64,000 nucleotides of DNA from Methanococcus maripaludis C5 (GCF_000016125.1 NC_009135.1:62001-126000), one strand, 5' to 3'. Shown: positions 19,284 through 27,971, counted from the stretch's first letter. Program-made: numbers and translations. Notes: generated by a model not told the origin, from the letters alone.

Positions 19284-19769
19284 TTATTTTATATGGCCGA
19301 TAATGTGCCCAGTTTCTGTTTTAATAATATCAAGTGCGGTTTTGCAGGCATTAATCGATCCAGGGATAGAATATATGATTTTTTCCTTGTAAATTCCAGC
19401 AGATGCTCTTGAAAGTATTGTTGAGTATTTTACTTCACCGTAGCTTAAGTTATGGAATATTATTTTAAATCCGTCAAGTTCTTTTTCATAAATTTCCTTT
19501 ACAACGTCAGCAGTAACGTCTCTTTTGGAAAGTCCCGTTCCACCGGTGATTACAATGGAATCAACATCTGTAAACTCAACGATATGTTCAATTAACCCAT
19601 TTAACATCAGCTCATTATCTGGAATTAAATGGTATATTTTTGCATCCAATTCTTCCCTTAAAAAATCCCCTGATTTATCGGTTATTTCAGTTCCCGCAAT
19701 TTTTTCGTTAAATCTACTATCGCTTACTGTAATTACAGCATATTTTATTTCAGAAATTCGTTCATGCAT
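19284..19769 (-). CDS. moaB: Molybdenum cofactor biosynthesis protein MoaB/MogA family
   Basis: 161 residues. It binds molybdopterin and adenylates it before insertion of molybdenum or tungsten, needed for formate and formylmethanofuran dehydrogenases. Conserved segments are AVITVSDSRF near the N-terminus, VITGGTGLSKRDVT near residue 75 and IIYSIPGSINACKTAL near residue 130. The ATG at 19769 sits two bases after the cbiO stop, with AAAGGGGGA upstream, so it is translationally linked to cbiO. Confidence 0.93.
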   Translation of the reverse strand: MHERISEIKYAVITVSDSRFNEKIAGTEITDKSGDFLREELDAKIYHLIPDNELMLNGLIEHIVEFTDVDSIVITGGTGLSKRDVTADVVKEIYEKELDGFKIIFHNLSYGEVKYSTILSRASAGIYKEKIIYSIPGSINACKTALDIIKTETGHIIGHIK

Positions 19770-19771
19770 GT

Positions 19772-20608
19772 TTAGTCCCCCTTTATAAACTCTTTAATGT
19801 TATTTCTCGCTTCTCCGATGGTATAACCCATTTTTATTCCAAGTTTATCTTCTTTTTCCAAAAGTTCTATTAAATGTGCAACTCTTGGTAACCTTAAATT
19901 TGCACTTCTAACGGTTTCAGAGTCACTGAAGATTTCCCTTGGAGTTCCACCTTTGATAATTTTTCCCTCATTTAGTAAATAAACTTTATTTGCATATATT
20001 GGAACTAAATCTACGTCGTGAGTGGATATAATTATGGTTATTCCTTTTTTATTTAAGTCGTAAAGTAACTTCATGATCTGTGATGCACCCATTGGGTCAA
20101 GGCCTGAAGTTGGTTCATCAAGAACAATAATTTCCGGGTTCATTGCTAAAATTCCCGCAATGGCGATTCTTTTTTTCTGGCCCCCACTTAAATGATGTGG
20201 AGGTTTTCTCTCAAACCCTTCCATCGATACCGCTTTTAACGAATCTTTTACTCGTTTTTCAATTTCTTCTTTCGAAAGTCCAAGATTCATCGGTCCAAAT
20301 GCAACATCCTGTTCAACAGTTGGTGCAAAAAGCTGGTCATCGGGGTTTTGAAATACGATTCCAACAGTTTTTCTGACATTTAAAAGCGATTTGTTATCAT
20401 ATTTTATTGGATCGTCTTTTAAAATTACGCTACCGCTACTCGGTTTTAAAATTCCGTTAAAATGGAGAAAAGTAGTGGATTTTCCAGCACCATTTGGGCC
20501 TAAAATTGCTATCATTTCGCCTTCTTCAGCTTTAAAATTAATTCCATTAAGTGCGACAGTTCCGTCAGGATAAGAATACTTTAAATCTCTTGTTTCCAAA
20601 ATCGCCAT
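19772..20608 (-). CDS. cbiO: Cobalt/nickel ECF transporter ATPase CbiO (intact copy)
   Basis: 278 residues. It is the ATP-binding subunit that energises the CbiMNQO uptake system at the inner face of the membrane. Walker A GPNGAGKST, Q-loop VFQNPDDQLFAPTV, signature LSGGQKKR, Walker B IIVLDEPTSGLDP and the switch His (STHDVD) are all intact. The ATG follows AGGTGATTTA. It is separated from cbiMNQ by about 1.6 kb containing decayed cbiQ and cbiO copies and a plus-strand gene, so it must use its own promoter. It is followed by moaB. Confidence 0.95.
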   Translation of the reverse strand: MAILETRDLKYSYPDGTVALNGINFKAEEGEMIAILGPNGAGKSTTFLHFNGILKPSSGSVILKDDPIKYDNKSLLNVRKTVGIVFQNPDDQLFAPTVEQDVAFGPMNLGLSKEEIEKRVKDSLKAVSMEGFERKPPHHLSGGQKKRIAIAGILAMNPEIIVLDEPTSGLDPMGASQIMKLLYDLNKKGITIIISTHDVDLVPIYANKVYLLNEGKIIKGGTPREIFSDSETVRSANLRLPRVAHLIELLEKEDKLGIKMGYTIGEARNNIKEFIKGD

Positions 20609-20642
20609 TAAATCACCTTAGAGGATTATATTCTTAAAAGTA

Positions 20643-20864
20643 TAAAAAACTTAAAATTTGAAATCACGGTTTTAAAATATCTTAATATAATTTAGGGGTA
20701 TCGATAATAATCAAATATTCCTCTAAAAATAACTATATAATCCTTATATCTGTAATTAAAAGAAGTACGATGAGAATTTTGAAAAAAAAACGCTGTAATT
20801 TTAGTCCAATATTGATTAAGTTAAATTTGAACGCAAGGTTAATTTTATAACTCCCTACGTCCAT
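20643..20864 (-). pseudogene. cbiQ: Decayed second copy of cbiQ with internal deletion
   Basis: This stretch just upstream of intact cbiO aligns in two blocks to the intact cbiQ gene. Bases about 20643-20720 match the cbiQ 3' end and its downstream gap (about 22200-22285); shared strings include TTAATATAATTTA and ATTTGAAAT. Bases about 20699-20795 match inside the cbiQ 5' part (about 22799-22905), for example AAAAATAACTA and AAGTACGA/AGGTACGA. The middle of the gene is gone, and the join lies at a shared GATAATAAT-like string. No open frame remains. Hand alignment only, roughly three quarters identical. Confidence 0.7.
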
Positions 20865-20885
20865 AATTTTTTTAGGTGATAACTT

Positions 20886-22001
20886 ATGAAAAGTAAAATT
20901 TCTATATTTTTGGTTTTGCTTTCTTTAGTCTTGCTTCAGCAGGGTTTTGCTGCAAGCAATATTGATTTAGGTTCTTATTCTGGAGGTGAAACCGTTTCTA
21001 TATCTGAAGCTGGAGATTACGAAATCAGCGGAAGTTTAATTGGCGGAGGAATTGTTGTTAATTGTGAAGGTAGTGCTGTTAATTTAATTTTGAACGGAGT
21101 AACTATTTCTTCTGTCGACACAGCTTGTATTTATGGTGAGGATTTAGAAACTTTGACAATAACGTTACTCGAAGGAACTACTTCAAATTTAGGAAATGAC
21201 GGTGAAACAGATTATGACGGAGTTATTTACAGTAATTCTGACATAATTGTTGAAGGTGAAGGTAAATTAATTGTTGAAGGAAATGCTGAAGAAGGAATTT
21301 CAACTGAAGATAAAGATATAACAATTAATGGCGGAACTATTGTCATAACTGCTGTTGATGATGGAATTAACGCCGGTGGGGACAATGGTGGATTGATTTC
21401 CATCAATGGCGGTAACATTTATGTAAATGCCGAGGGCGATGGAATTGATTCTAATGGCGACCTTGAAATTAATGGCGGAACTCTTTTTGTTGTTGGAAGT
21501 ACCAGCGCTGACGATTCTGCTTTAGATAGTGACGGCACACTTGCAATCAACGGTGGAACAGTTGTCGCATTAGGCAATGGAATGTTACAATCTCCTGATT
21601 CAGATTCTTTACAAGATTTCTTGGCTGTAAACGTTGATACAATTGATGCCGGAAATATTATTGCATTGGTTGATGCTAATGGTGAAAAAATAGTTTCTTT
21701 TGCAACAACTGAAAAAAGTTTTAGCACAATCGTAATTAGCTCGGCTTTTCTGGATTCTGATAATTATAAATTATATAAGAACTGTGAAAATACAGGATCT
21801 TTAGTGAATGGAATTTACACTGGCGGAGTTTTGACATTGGGCGACGAATTAAGTGTTAGTGAATCAAGTTCAAATATGGGCGGACCCGGAAATATAGGGG
21901 AACCGAGGGAAATTCCATCTGACACAGAAAGTGAAGAAGATGAGGATGTTGGATTTTTTGAGAAAATTTTCAACTTCCTATTGGGATGGCTGTATGATTA
22001 A
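20886..22001 (+). CDS. Secreted beta-helix carbohydrate-binding protein (Cthe_2159/DUF4353-like)
   Basis: 371 residues. A signal peptide (about 1-22, ending GFAA) is followed by a right-handed beta-helix-like body with recurring INGGT steps (about 130-240) and aspartate-rich turns such as DDGINAGGDNGG and DGIDSNGD, which suggest calcium binding. This matches the DUF4353 family, whose bacterial member Cthe_2159 binds polysaccharides. The tail is acidic (SDTESEEDEDVG), ending in an amphipathic FFEKIFNFLLGWLYD. It lies opposite to, and between, decayed cbiQ and cbiO copies. Possibly acquired from bacteria; this was not tested. Confidence 0.75.
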   Translation: MKSKISIFLVLLSLVLLQQGFAASNIDLGSYSGGETVSISEAGDYEISGSLIGGGIVVNCEGSAVNLILNGVTISSVDTACIYGEDLETLTITLLEGTTSNLGNDGETDYDGVIYSNSDIIVEGEGKLIVEGNAEEGISTEDKDITINGGTIVITAVDDGINAGGDNGGLISINGGNIYVNAEGDGIDSNGDLEINGGTLFVVGSTSADDSALDSDGTLAINGGTVVALGNGMLQSPDSDSLQDFLAVNVDTIDAGNIIALVDANGEKIVSFATTEKSFSTIVISSAFLDSDNYKLYKNCENTGSLVNGIYTGGVLTLGDELSVSESSSNMGGPGNIGEPREIPSDTESEEDEDVGFFEKIFNFLLGWLYD

Positions 22002-22055
22002 CATATTTTGAGTCTAAATTACAATAACCAATATTTGGACTCAAAACCTCCTATT

Positions 22056-22190
22056 TTATTTTAGAAATTCTTTTAAAATTTTTTCTTGTTTAATAAATTG
22101 TAATCAATTTTTCCAAATTCATCTTCTTTTTTTAAAAGATCTATCAAATATGCAAATTTTGGAATCCTAAAATCATTGCACAATAAACCG
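22056..22190 (-). pseudogene. cbiO: C-terminal remnant of a second cbiO
   Basis: On the minus strand, directly after cbiQ, about 40 codons translate to NDFRIPKFAYLIDLLKKEDE and, after a frameshift, KILKEFLK before a stop. The intact CbiO ends with ANLRLPRVAHLIELLEKEDK and NNIKEFIKGD, so the match is clear. All ATPase motifs are missing. The remnant begins where a cbiO start would be expected after cbiQ, so nearly all of the gene has been deleted internally. Confidence 0.78.
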
Positions 22191-22240
22191 CCCTAAAGTA
22201 TATTTAAAACGTAAAAAAAGTTAAATTTGAAATTGCAGCT

Positions 22241-23014
22241 TTAATATATTTTAATATAATTTAAAGATAACAATAATAATTCAAAAATGCCAATGAGTAC
22301 AACAGAATTAGTTTTAGGGTAGGAAATATCTCCAAAAAACATTAAATTTCCATCGTACCCTCTTGAATTGAGTGAATTATATATTACATCACCCTTATCA
22401 AGTGCTTTTATGAACAAACTGCCTGCTAATAATCCAAGAGAGTGGTAGGACGTTTTAAGATTTTTATAGCCTAGTCTTGTTTTTTGAGAGTTTTCAATTG
22501 ATAAAGTTTCATCCATAAGCATGAATATGTAGCGGTACATCATCATTGCAATTTCAAGCATGTTTTTTGGCATTTTAGACTTTTTCAAGATGCAGAACAG
22601 TTCAGTAAATGGGGTTGTAAGTGCTAAAAATAGTGTACAGGATACTCCCCCGAGCATTTTAAAAAATGTTAAAAGTCCAAGACTAAATCCGTCTTTTAGT
22701 AAATTGAGTGTAATTCCGAAAAAATCAAATGACATGTAGATTTCGGTTCCGAACAAAAAAGTCATCATTACAAAAGTAATAATTCCGAAAATAAATGGTA
22801 TCGATAATAATTTCAAATAAACAGTTTTTGGTACTTTTGCAGCAAAAATAACTACAAAACTCATTATAAATGCAATTAAAAAAGGTACGACGAAAGTTTT
22901 GGAAAAAAGGCTGACGAGCAGTGATGAGACTGCAAAAATAACCTTTAATGTAGGATTAACTGACCTTAAACTGTTACAATTTGCAATACTGTCAATCAAA
23001 TAACTGTTCGTCAT
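22241..23014 (-). CDS. cbiQ: Cobalt/nickel ECF transporter transmembrane subunit CbiQ
   Basis: 257 residues with about five or six membrane helices. It is the coupling protein that links the CbiO ATPases to substrate-binding CbiM. The coupling-helix region contains MPKNMLEIAMMMYRYIF and SLNSRGYDGN, where CbiQ family proteins carry their Ala-Arg-Gly-type motifs. The ATG follows GGTTAAAAT. It comes 14 bp after cbiN. Its immediate downstream partner is only a cbiO remnant; the working ATPase gene is about 1.6 kb further on. Confidence 0.9.
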   Translation of the reverse strand: MTNSYLIDSIANCNSLRSVNPTLKVIFAVSSLLVSLFSKTFVVPFLIAFIMSFVVIFAAKVPKTVYLKLLSIPFIFGIITFVMMTFLFGTEIYMSFDFFGITLNLLKDGFSLGLLTFFKMLGGVSCTLFLALTTPFTELFCILKKSKMPKNMLEIAMMMYRYIFMLMDETLSIENSQKTRLGYKNLKTSYHSLGLLAGSLFIKALDKGDVIYNSLNSRGYDGNLMFFGDISYPKTNSVVLIGIFELLLLSLNYIKIY

Positions 23015-23027
23015 ATTTTAACCAATT

Positions 23028-23321
23028 TTAGTTTTTATCTTCATATTTAGCTTTGTTGTATCCAAAGAAGTATCCTATGATTATAGCACCTATTGCAGCT
23101 TGAAGCGCAAATAAGAGACTTTCAATTTCCCCACTTGGAGGTTCCCAGAATGGTTCAAACCAAGGTTCGTAATTTGGGCTGATTTCCATGATCAAGTCTC
23201 CAGCAGCACCATCTGCACCACCGAAGTATCCTTCATCTTCACCAAGGCCTGAGTACATGATCAAAGGTGCTAATATAAGGATTATAACTCCGAGAATCAT
23301 TAAAACATGTTTAAATTCCAT
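23028..23321 (-). CDS. cbiN: Cobalt transport protein CbiN
   Basis: 97 residues with two membrane helices (about 8-25 and 67-87) and an acidic extracellular loop between them (GEDEGYFGGADGAAGDLIMEI). CbiN is the small accessory subunit that allows CbiM to load metal. Its start overlaps the cbiM stop (TAATG), so it is translationally coupled. Its presence favours Co2+ over Ni2+ as substrate, although nickel systems can also have a similar subunit. Confidence 0.92.
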   Translation of the reverse strand: MEFKHVLMILGVIILILAPLIMYSGLGEDEGYFGGADGAAGDLIMEISPNYEPWFEPFWEPPSGEIESLLFALQAAIGAIIIGYFFGYNKAKYEDKN

Positions 23322-23998
23322 TATTCAGCACCCCCTTCAGCTTTTGCAGGGTCAATAAGACCAAGTTTTGCAAGGAGATCTGGTCTTAATTTCATGATGT
23401 AATCCCAGATAAGTCCTGTTAAAAGACCTTCCATAATTGCAAGTGGAATCTGTGTCACTGCAAATACGGTTCCAAAGTTTGAAAGCGCTGTTCCAAAATC
23501 TGGTAATGGGTATGCTAAAGCGAGCTGGATTGATGTTGTAGCGTATGTTCCCCAGTCTGCAAATATTGCAGCGAGTACAACAACCCATGTGATATTTAAT
23601 TTTCCTTTTAACAATTTAAACACTAAAAAACCAATTGCTGGTCCCATGATACCCATTGAGAATATATTTGCTCCCAATGTGGTTAATCCACCGTGTGCAA
23701 GTAAGATTGCCTGGAACAATAATACAATTGTCGCAAGTACTGCTGTAATTGCTGGACCAAACATAACTGCGCCAAGTCCACCACCTGTCGGGTGTGAACA
23801 GCTTCCCGTTACTGAAGGAAGTTTTAGCGAACTTAATATAAACATGAACGCTCCTGCGAGGGCTAATGTGGGTTTAACTTCAGGTTTGTCGTTAATTAAT
23901 TTATTTAATTGGATTATTCCGTATATAACGATGATGCCAGATAGCACAAACCAGAATGCAGCCCACATCGGAGGTAGAAAACCTTCCATAATGTGCAC
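23321..23998 (-). CDS. cbiM: Cobalt ECF transporter substrate-binding protein CbiM
   Basis: 225 residues with about six or seven membrane helices. The N-terminus MHIMEGFLPP is diagnostic: in the family the free amino group and His2 bind the metal, so translation must start here. A further conserved segment is GSCSHPTGGGLG near residue 66. It supplies cobalt for corrinoids, including the Mtr methyltransferase cofactor. First gene of a cbiM-cbiN-cbiQ operon with a leader of about 100 nt that contains an inverted repeat. Confidence 0.95.
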   Translation of the reverse strand: MHIMEGFLPPMWAAFWFVLSGIIVIYGIIQLNKLINDKPEVKPTLALAGAFMFILSSLKLPSVTGSCSHPTGGGLGAVMFGPAITAVLATIVLLFQAILLAHGGLTTLGANIFSMGIMGPAIGFLVFKLLKGKLNITWVVVLAAIFADWGTYATTSIQLALAYPLPDFGTALSNFGTVFAVTQIPLAIMEGLLTGLIWDYIMKLRPDLLAKLGLIDPAKAEGGAE

Positions 23999-24072
23999 TT
24001 TATCACCTATTAAAGATAAGTTAATTTATATTACAGTTACTTTTAATCTGGGATGTTATATATTGATTTCGA

Positions 24073-24096
24073 TTTAGTCTAGCCTACTTTACTAAA
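24073..24096 (-). promoter_or_regulatory. Inverted repeat in the cbiM leader (possible operator)
   Basis: TTTAGT-N12-ACTAAA lies about 75 bp before cbiM. It is just downstream of where transcription would start from the TATA-like TTTATATA at 24135-24128. It could be a metal-responsive repressor site. No cobalamin-riboswitch-like structure was recognised here. Confidence 0.3.
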
Positions 24097-24127
24097 TGAA
24101 ACTTATCTTGAATAGTGTCGTTGAAAG

Positions 24128-24136
24128 TATATAAAT
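24128..24136 (-). promoter_or_regulatory. Box A (TATA) of cbiMNQ
   Basis: Minus-strand ATTTATATAC is the only clear box A between hacA and cbiM. It would start transcription near 24105. Confidence 0.4.
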
Positions 24137-24193
24137 CTAATTTCAAAAAAGAGAAAAAACAGTCATTATTACTTTTTTTAATAATTTCATACG

Positions 24194-25450
24194 TTATTCA
24201 TTGGTAATGTATCCTTTAACTGCGGATTTTGCAGCTATTGCAGGAGATGAGAGGTAAACTTCCGATTTTGTGTTTCCCATTCTTCCTTTAAAGTTCCTAT
24301 TGGTTGTAGCAAGACATACTTCCCCATCACCTAAAACACCCTGATGGGCTCCAAGGCATGGTCCGCATCCAGGAGTGCAGATTAATGCTCCAGAATCTAC
24401 AAAAGTATCGATTAATCCTTCTTTTAACGCTTCTTTAAAGATTGATTTTGATGCAGGAATTACAATTAGTCGGGTGCTTTCATTAACTTTTTTTCCTTTC
24501 AAATGTTTTGCAGCAATTCTTAAATCGTTTAATCTTCCGTTTGTACAAGATCCGATGAATACCTGATCTAATTCAATTCCTGATACTTCAGAAACTCCTT
24601 TTACATTGTCAGGGTGGTGCGGGCAAGCAATCTGTTCTTCCATATCGGTTATATCAAATTCAAATGTTTTGTAGTAATTTTCTTCGGATTCATTAACTTT
24701 TATTTTATTTTTTTTCAAGTTAAGAATTTCTTCTCTTGAAACTCCTGCATTTTCAAGGTATTTGTAAGTAGTATCGTCAGCTTCGATAATTCCAGCTTTT
24801 CCGCCCATTTCAATGGCCATGTTCGATAAAACCATTCTTTCGTCCATGTCAAGATTTTGGACTGCATTTCCGCCGTATTCTAAAGACAGGTATGTCGCTC
24901 CACGTCTTCCAACTTCCTTACAAGTTTTTAAGATAATGTCCTTTCCAGAAATATTTTCATTTTCTCCGGTTACATTTACTTGAATGGTTTCAGGAACTCT
25001 AAGCCATGTTTTTCCGGTTGCATAGACGTAACCCATGTCAGTTGCACCAAAACCTGTCGCAAAAGCACCGAATGCCCCATGAGTACAGGTGTGACTGTCA
25101 GCTCCTGCAATTATCATGTTTGGCTTCACGTGGCCTTTTTCAGGAAGTACCTGATGACATATTCCTTCGCCATCAAGGTAATAATTTTTAATTCCCTGTT
25201 TTTTGATAAATTCTCTCGTTATAACCTGCATATTCGCAGCTTTTGACGTGTTTGCAGGGATGTTGTGGTCAAAAATAATAACTATCTTTTCATTATCCCA
25301 AACTTTGTCTGAAATCTGCTCAAAAGCTTTTACTGTAAGAGGGGTAGTCCCGTCATGCGTCATTGCGACATCCACGTCTATTTCAACGCTATCGCCCGCG
25401 TAAACATTTTTTCCAACATTTTTAGAAATGATTTTTTCAGCAAGTGTCAT
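24194..25450 (-). CDS. hacA: Homoaconitase/isopropylmalate isomerase large subunit (HacA)
   Basis: 418 residues of the aconitase superfamily. Three [4Fe-4S] cysteines are visible, one in FIGSCTNGRL (near residue 300) and two in CTPGCGPCLGAHQG (near residue 360). GADSHTCTHGAFG is near residue 116. The ending KSAVKGYITNE and the start MTLAEKI resemble MJ1003, the homoaconitase large subunit that extends 2-oxo acids toward the coenzyme B side chain. The paralogous LeuC is close in sequence, so the substrate is inferred. The small subunit is not adjacent. Confidence 0.85.
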   Translation of the reverse strand: MTLAEKIISKNVGKNVYAGDSVEIDVDVAMTHDGTTPLTVKAFEQISDKVWDNEKIVIIFDHNIPANTSKAANMQVITREFIKKQGIKNYYLDGEGICHQVLPEKGHVKPNMIIAGADSHTCTHGAFGAFATGFGATDMGYVYATGKTWLRVPETIQVNVTGENENISGKDIILKTCKEVGRRGATYLSLEYGGNAVQNLDMDERMVLSNMAIEMGGKAGIIEADDTTYKYLENAGVSREEILNLKKNKIKVNESEENYYKTFEFDITDMEEQIACPHHPDNVKGVSEVSGIELDQVFIGSCTNGRLNDLRIAAKHLKGKKVNESTRLIVIPASKSIFKEALKEGLIDTFVDSGALICTPGCGPCLGAHQGVLGDGEVCLATTNRNFKGRMGNTKSEVYLSSPAIAAKSAVKGYITNE

Positions 25451-25563
25451 CGATTCTCACCGTAAATTCGTAATATAAATAAAAACAGTACTGAATAGGT
25501 TAGGCGTTATTGATTTATAAATATAGGGGGTTTAAATTAAATTTAAAAGAGAATTATTTGAAA

Positions 25564-26496
25564 TTAATATGAGTATTCACTATCATTATTTAGTTTTTTA
25601 GGTTTTATTTCGGATAATATTTCTCCGTTTTTAAAAATCCTTATAATTCCGCCACTTTCTGAAATGGTAATTGCAAGAGCGTTTGTATATTTTGAGATAG
25701 TTGCCGCAGCATGATGCCTTGCACCAAGTCCGAGTGGAAGTTCAATATTTCCACCGCTACAGCTTATATATCGACCAGCACAGAGTACTTCTCCTTTTTC
25801 ACCGATTATAAATGCACCATCTATCGTTGATAATTCTTTAACGGTTCCCTTAACCTGTTTATCAAATATAAATGATTCATGACCCTCAAAAGGATTTAAA
25901 ATCAATTGTGAAGACATTTTTAAAACTTTTTGTGTATCCCCAATGACAAATATTGATCCAACTGGAATTCCTTCCCTACCTTCAACTGCAAGTTCCATAC
26001 AAAGGTTTAAAACTTCATTGATAACTTTTCCTTTCGTTTTTTCAATTGTGGATATGTACTCGTAATATCTGAGAATTTGCGGGTATTCATTTACTTCAAA
26101 GATAGATATAGTATCCGTTCCACCTGTAACCTTTGGAATACCTAAGATTGATACAACAACGTCTCCTTTTTTAACGATATTATTCGAAAAAAGGTTTGTT
26201 ACCGCTTGTTTTATCATTGAAGACCTGTCATCATTCCTATAAGTCATTAGAAGCGGTATAATTTTGGGTTCATTTTTTAACTTCAAAAAAGTTTCTTCAT
26301 TGGGCGTAGTTACAACTACTTTTAAACTTTTGAAGTCTTTTGATGACCTGTTTTTTCGGGCCCGTTTATAGATTGCTTCCTGATCTTTGTAATATTCGTA
26401 AGTTCGTCCGGTTTCAGTAAATATCAATAGAATATCTGCGTTAATATCTATTGCAAGATTGAAACCATGTTTTAATAAACTTTTGACTTTATCCAT
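25564..26496 (-). CDS. dacZ: Diadenylate cyclase (archaeal DacZ, DisA_N domain)
   Basis: 310 residues from ATG 26496, which follows CCGGTGCACCAG; a GTG at 26505 is less likely. It makes cyclic di-AMP from two ATP. The DisA_N catalytic motifs are in the C-terminal part: DGAFIIGEKGEVL near residue 224 and GLGARHHAAATIS near residue 252, corresponding to DGA and RHR. The N-terminal half (about 1-120) is a separate domain found in archaeal DacZ proteins. It lies 14 bp after cfbB on the same strand. Confidence 0.87.
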   Translation of the reverse strand: MDKVKSLLKHGFNLAIDINADILLIFTETGRTYEYYKDQEAIYKRARKNRSSKDFKSLKVVVTTPNEETFLKLKNEPKIIPLLMTYRNDDRSSMIKQAVTNLFSNNIVKKGDVVVSILGIPKVTGGTDTISIFEVNEYPQILRYYEYISTIEKTKGKVINEVLNLCMELAVEGREGIPVGSIFVIGDTQKVLKMSSQLILNPFEGHESFIFDKQVKGTVKELSTIDGAFIIGEKGEVLCAGRYISCSGGNIELPLGLGARHHAAATISKYTNALAITISESGGIIRIFKNGEILSEIKPKKLNNDSEYSY

Positions 26497-26510
26497 CTGG
26501 TGCACCGGTT

Positions 26511-27854
26511 TTAGGTTTTAGAAAGGTTCGCTGCAAAGTAGGGATTTCCAATGCAGTGCTGGTGAGCATAACCTCCAACGATATCGCCATCTTTTGAGGT
26601 TATTCCATCCATAGAGTTTATTATTCCTTTTCCCCTATTTATTCTATATGAAAAGTCGTTTTCATTAATATTTATTAGTTTTGAATAATGGAATTCATGT
26701 GCTTTAAATTCTTTAGATTTTTCACCGATAATGCAGTCTTTTTCAAAAGTTCCTTTAACATAACTCAGACCCTGAACATTTGGAGTCATTACTGCATCTG
26801 CATCTATTAATTTTAACATTTCCTTGCCATCGATTGAATTTGTAAGATACATGAGCCCTCCGCATTCGCCGTAAATTTTTCCATCAAAGTTTCTTATCGA
26901 GTCAATCATGGATTTATTGTTCGAAAGTTTTTCAGAAAATAGCTCTGGATAGCCCCCTCCAAGATAGATGGTATCGCAATCTGGAACTTCCACGTCATTC
27001 AATGGACTGAAAAATTTTATTTTAGCACCGTTTTCTTCTAATGCATCGAAGTTATCCCAGTAATAAAAATTAAATGATTCGTCAAATGCAACGGCAATTT
27101 TTGAATTGTTTTTTTCAACTTTCCAGAGAGTTTCTTCTTTATTTTTTTCATCAACTTCAAAGTCGAAACTTTCGTCACTCAATTCAACTATTTTTTCAAT
27201 ATCTAAACATTCTTCAACAGTGTTTCCCCATAAATCTATTCTTTCAAGCAATTTCTGCTTATTTTCTGGAGTTGGAACGAGTCCAAGATGTCTTTGGGAT
27301 ACAGACAATCCATCATCTCTTGGAATTGCACCGATTATCTCGATGTCATTATCGTAATATTTTACAGCTTCTTTTAATTTATTTAGGTGTCCTTCACCCC
27401 GGATTTTATTGAAAATAACACCTTTAATATTTAATTCAGTATCAAATGATTTGAACCCTTTAATTATTGCAGCAGCACTTCTTGTAAGGCTTCTTGCATC
27501 CATCAATAAAATTACTGGAGCATTCAGGGTTTTTGAAACCGATGCGGTACTTCCAACATCGTTATAAGGTGAAATTCCCTCATATAATCCTCTCACACCT
27601 TCGATAACATTTATATCTTTATTTTTAGAATGCCTTTTAAAAATTGATCTAACTTGCATTTCATCCATAAAAAACGAATCTAAATTCCTTGATTTGTTTT
27701 TAGTGGCTTCTGTGTGATATGTTGGGTCGATATAGTCAGGTCCGATTTTATATGGTTGCACGTTATTTTTTTTAGACAGTGCTTTCATTATTCCTGTCGA
27801 TATGGTCGTTTTTCCAACCATCGAAGAAGTGCCCGCAATAACTACTCTTTTCAT
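26511..27854 (-). CDS. cfbB: Ni-sirohydrochlorin / cobyrinate a,c-diamide synthase
   Basis: 447 residues from ATG 27854 (GCGTGAAAAAC upstream). It is an ATP- and glutamine-dependent amidase of the CbiA family; in methanogens it serves coenzyme F430 synthesis and probably cobamides as well. The P-loop [10 protein letters not shown] is near residue 9, and [12 protein letters not shown] follows near residue 37. The glutaminase half has GGGYPELF and the nucleophile in [11 protein letters not shown] near residue 325, and ends with [10 protein letters not shown]. Cobalt uptake genes lie a few kb away. Confidence 0.9.
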   Translation of the reverse strand: MKRVVIAGTSSMVGKTTISTGIMKALSKKNNVQPYKIGPDYIDPTYHTEATKNKSRNLDSFFMDEMQVRSIFKRHSKNKDINVIEGVRGLYEGISPYNDVGSTASVSKTLNAPVILLMDARSLTRSAAAIIKGFKSFDTELNIKGVIFNKIRGEGHLNKLKEAVKYYDNDIEIIGAIPRDDGLSVSQRHLGLVPTPENKQKLLERIDLWGNTVEECLDIEKIVELSDESFDFEVDEKNKEETLWKVEKNNSKIAVAFDESFNFYYWDNFDALEENGAKIKFFSPLNDVEVPDCDTIYLGGGYPELFSEKLSNNKSMIDSIRNFDGKIYGECGGLMYLTNSIDGKEMLKLIDADAVMTPNVQGLSYVKGTFEKDCIIGEKSKEFKAHEFHYSKLININENDFSYRINRGKGIINSMDGITSKDGDIVGGYAHQHCIGNPYFAANLSKT

Positions 27855-27971
27855 GTTTTTCACGCAAATTTTAAAATTAATAATGATTCCTAAAATCTAT
27901 AAACTAATCATAAACTAAATATATTTTAAAAACATAAAAAATTTTTGATATTTTCTTGAGAGGATGAAATT

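Noticed and set aside
19772-23998. Insertion sequence or prophage as the cause of the cobalt operon split
   Set aside because: No transposase, terminal inverted repeats or target duplication was seen; the flanks are explained by decayed cbiQ and cbiO.
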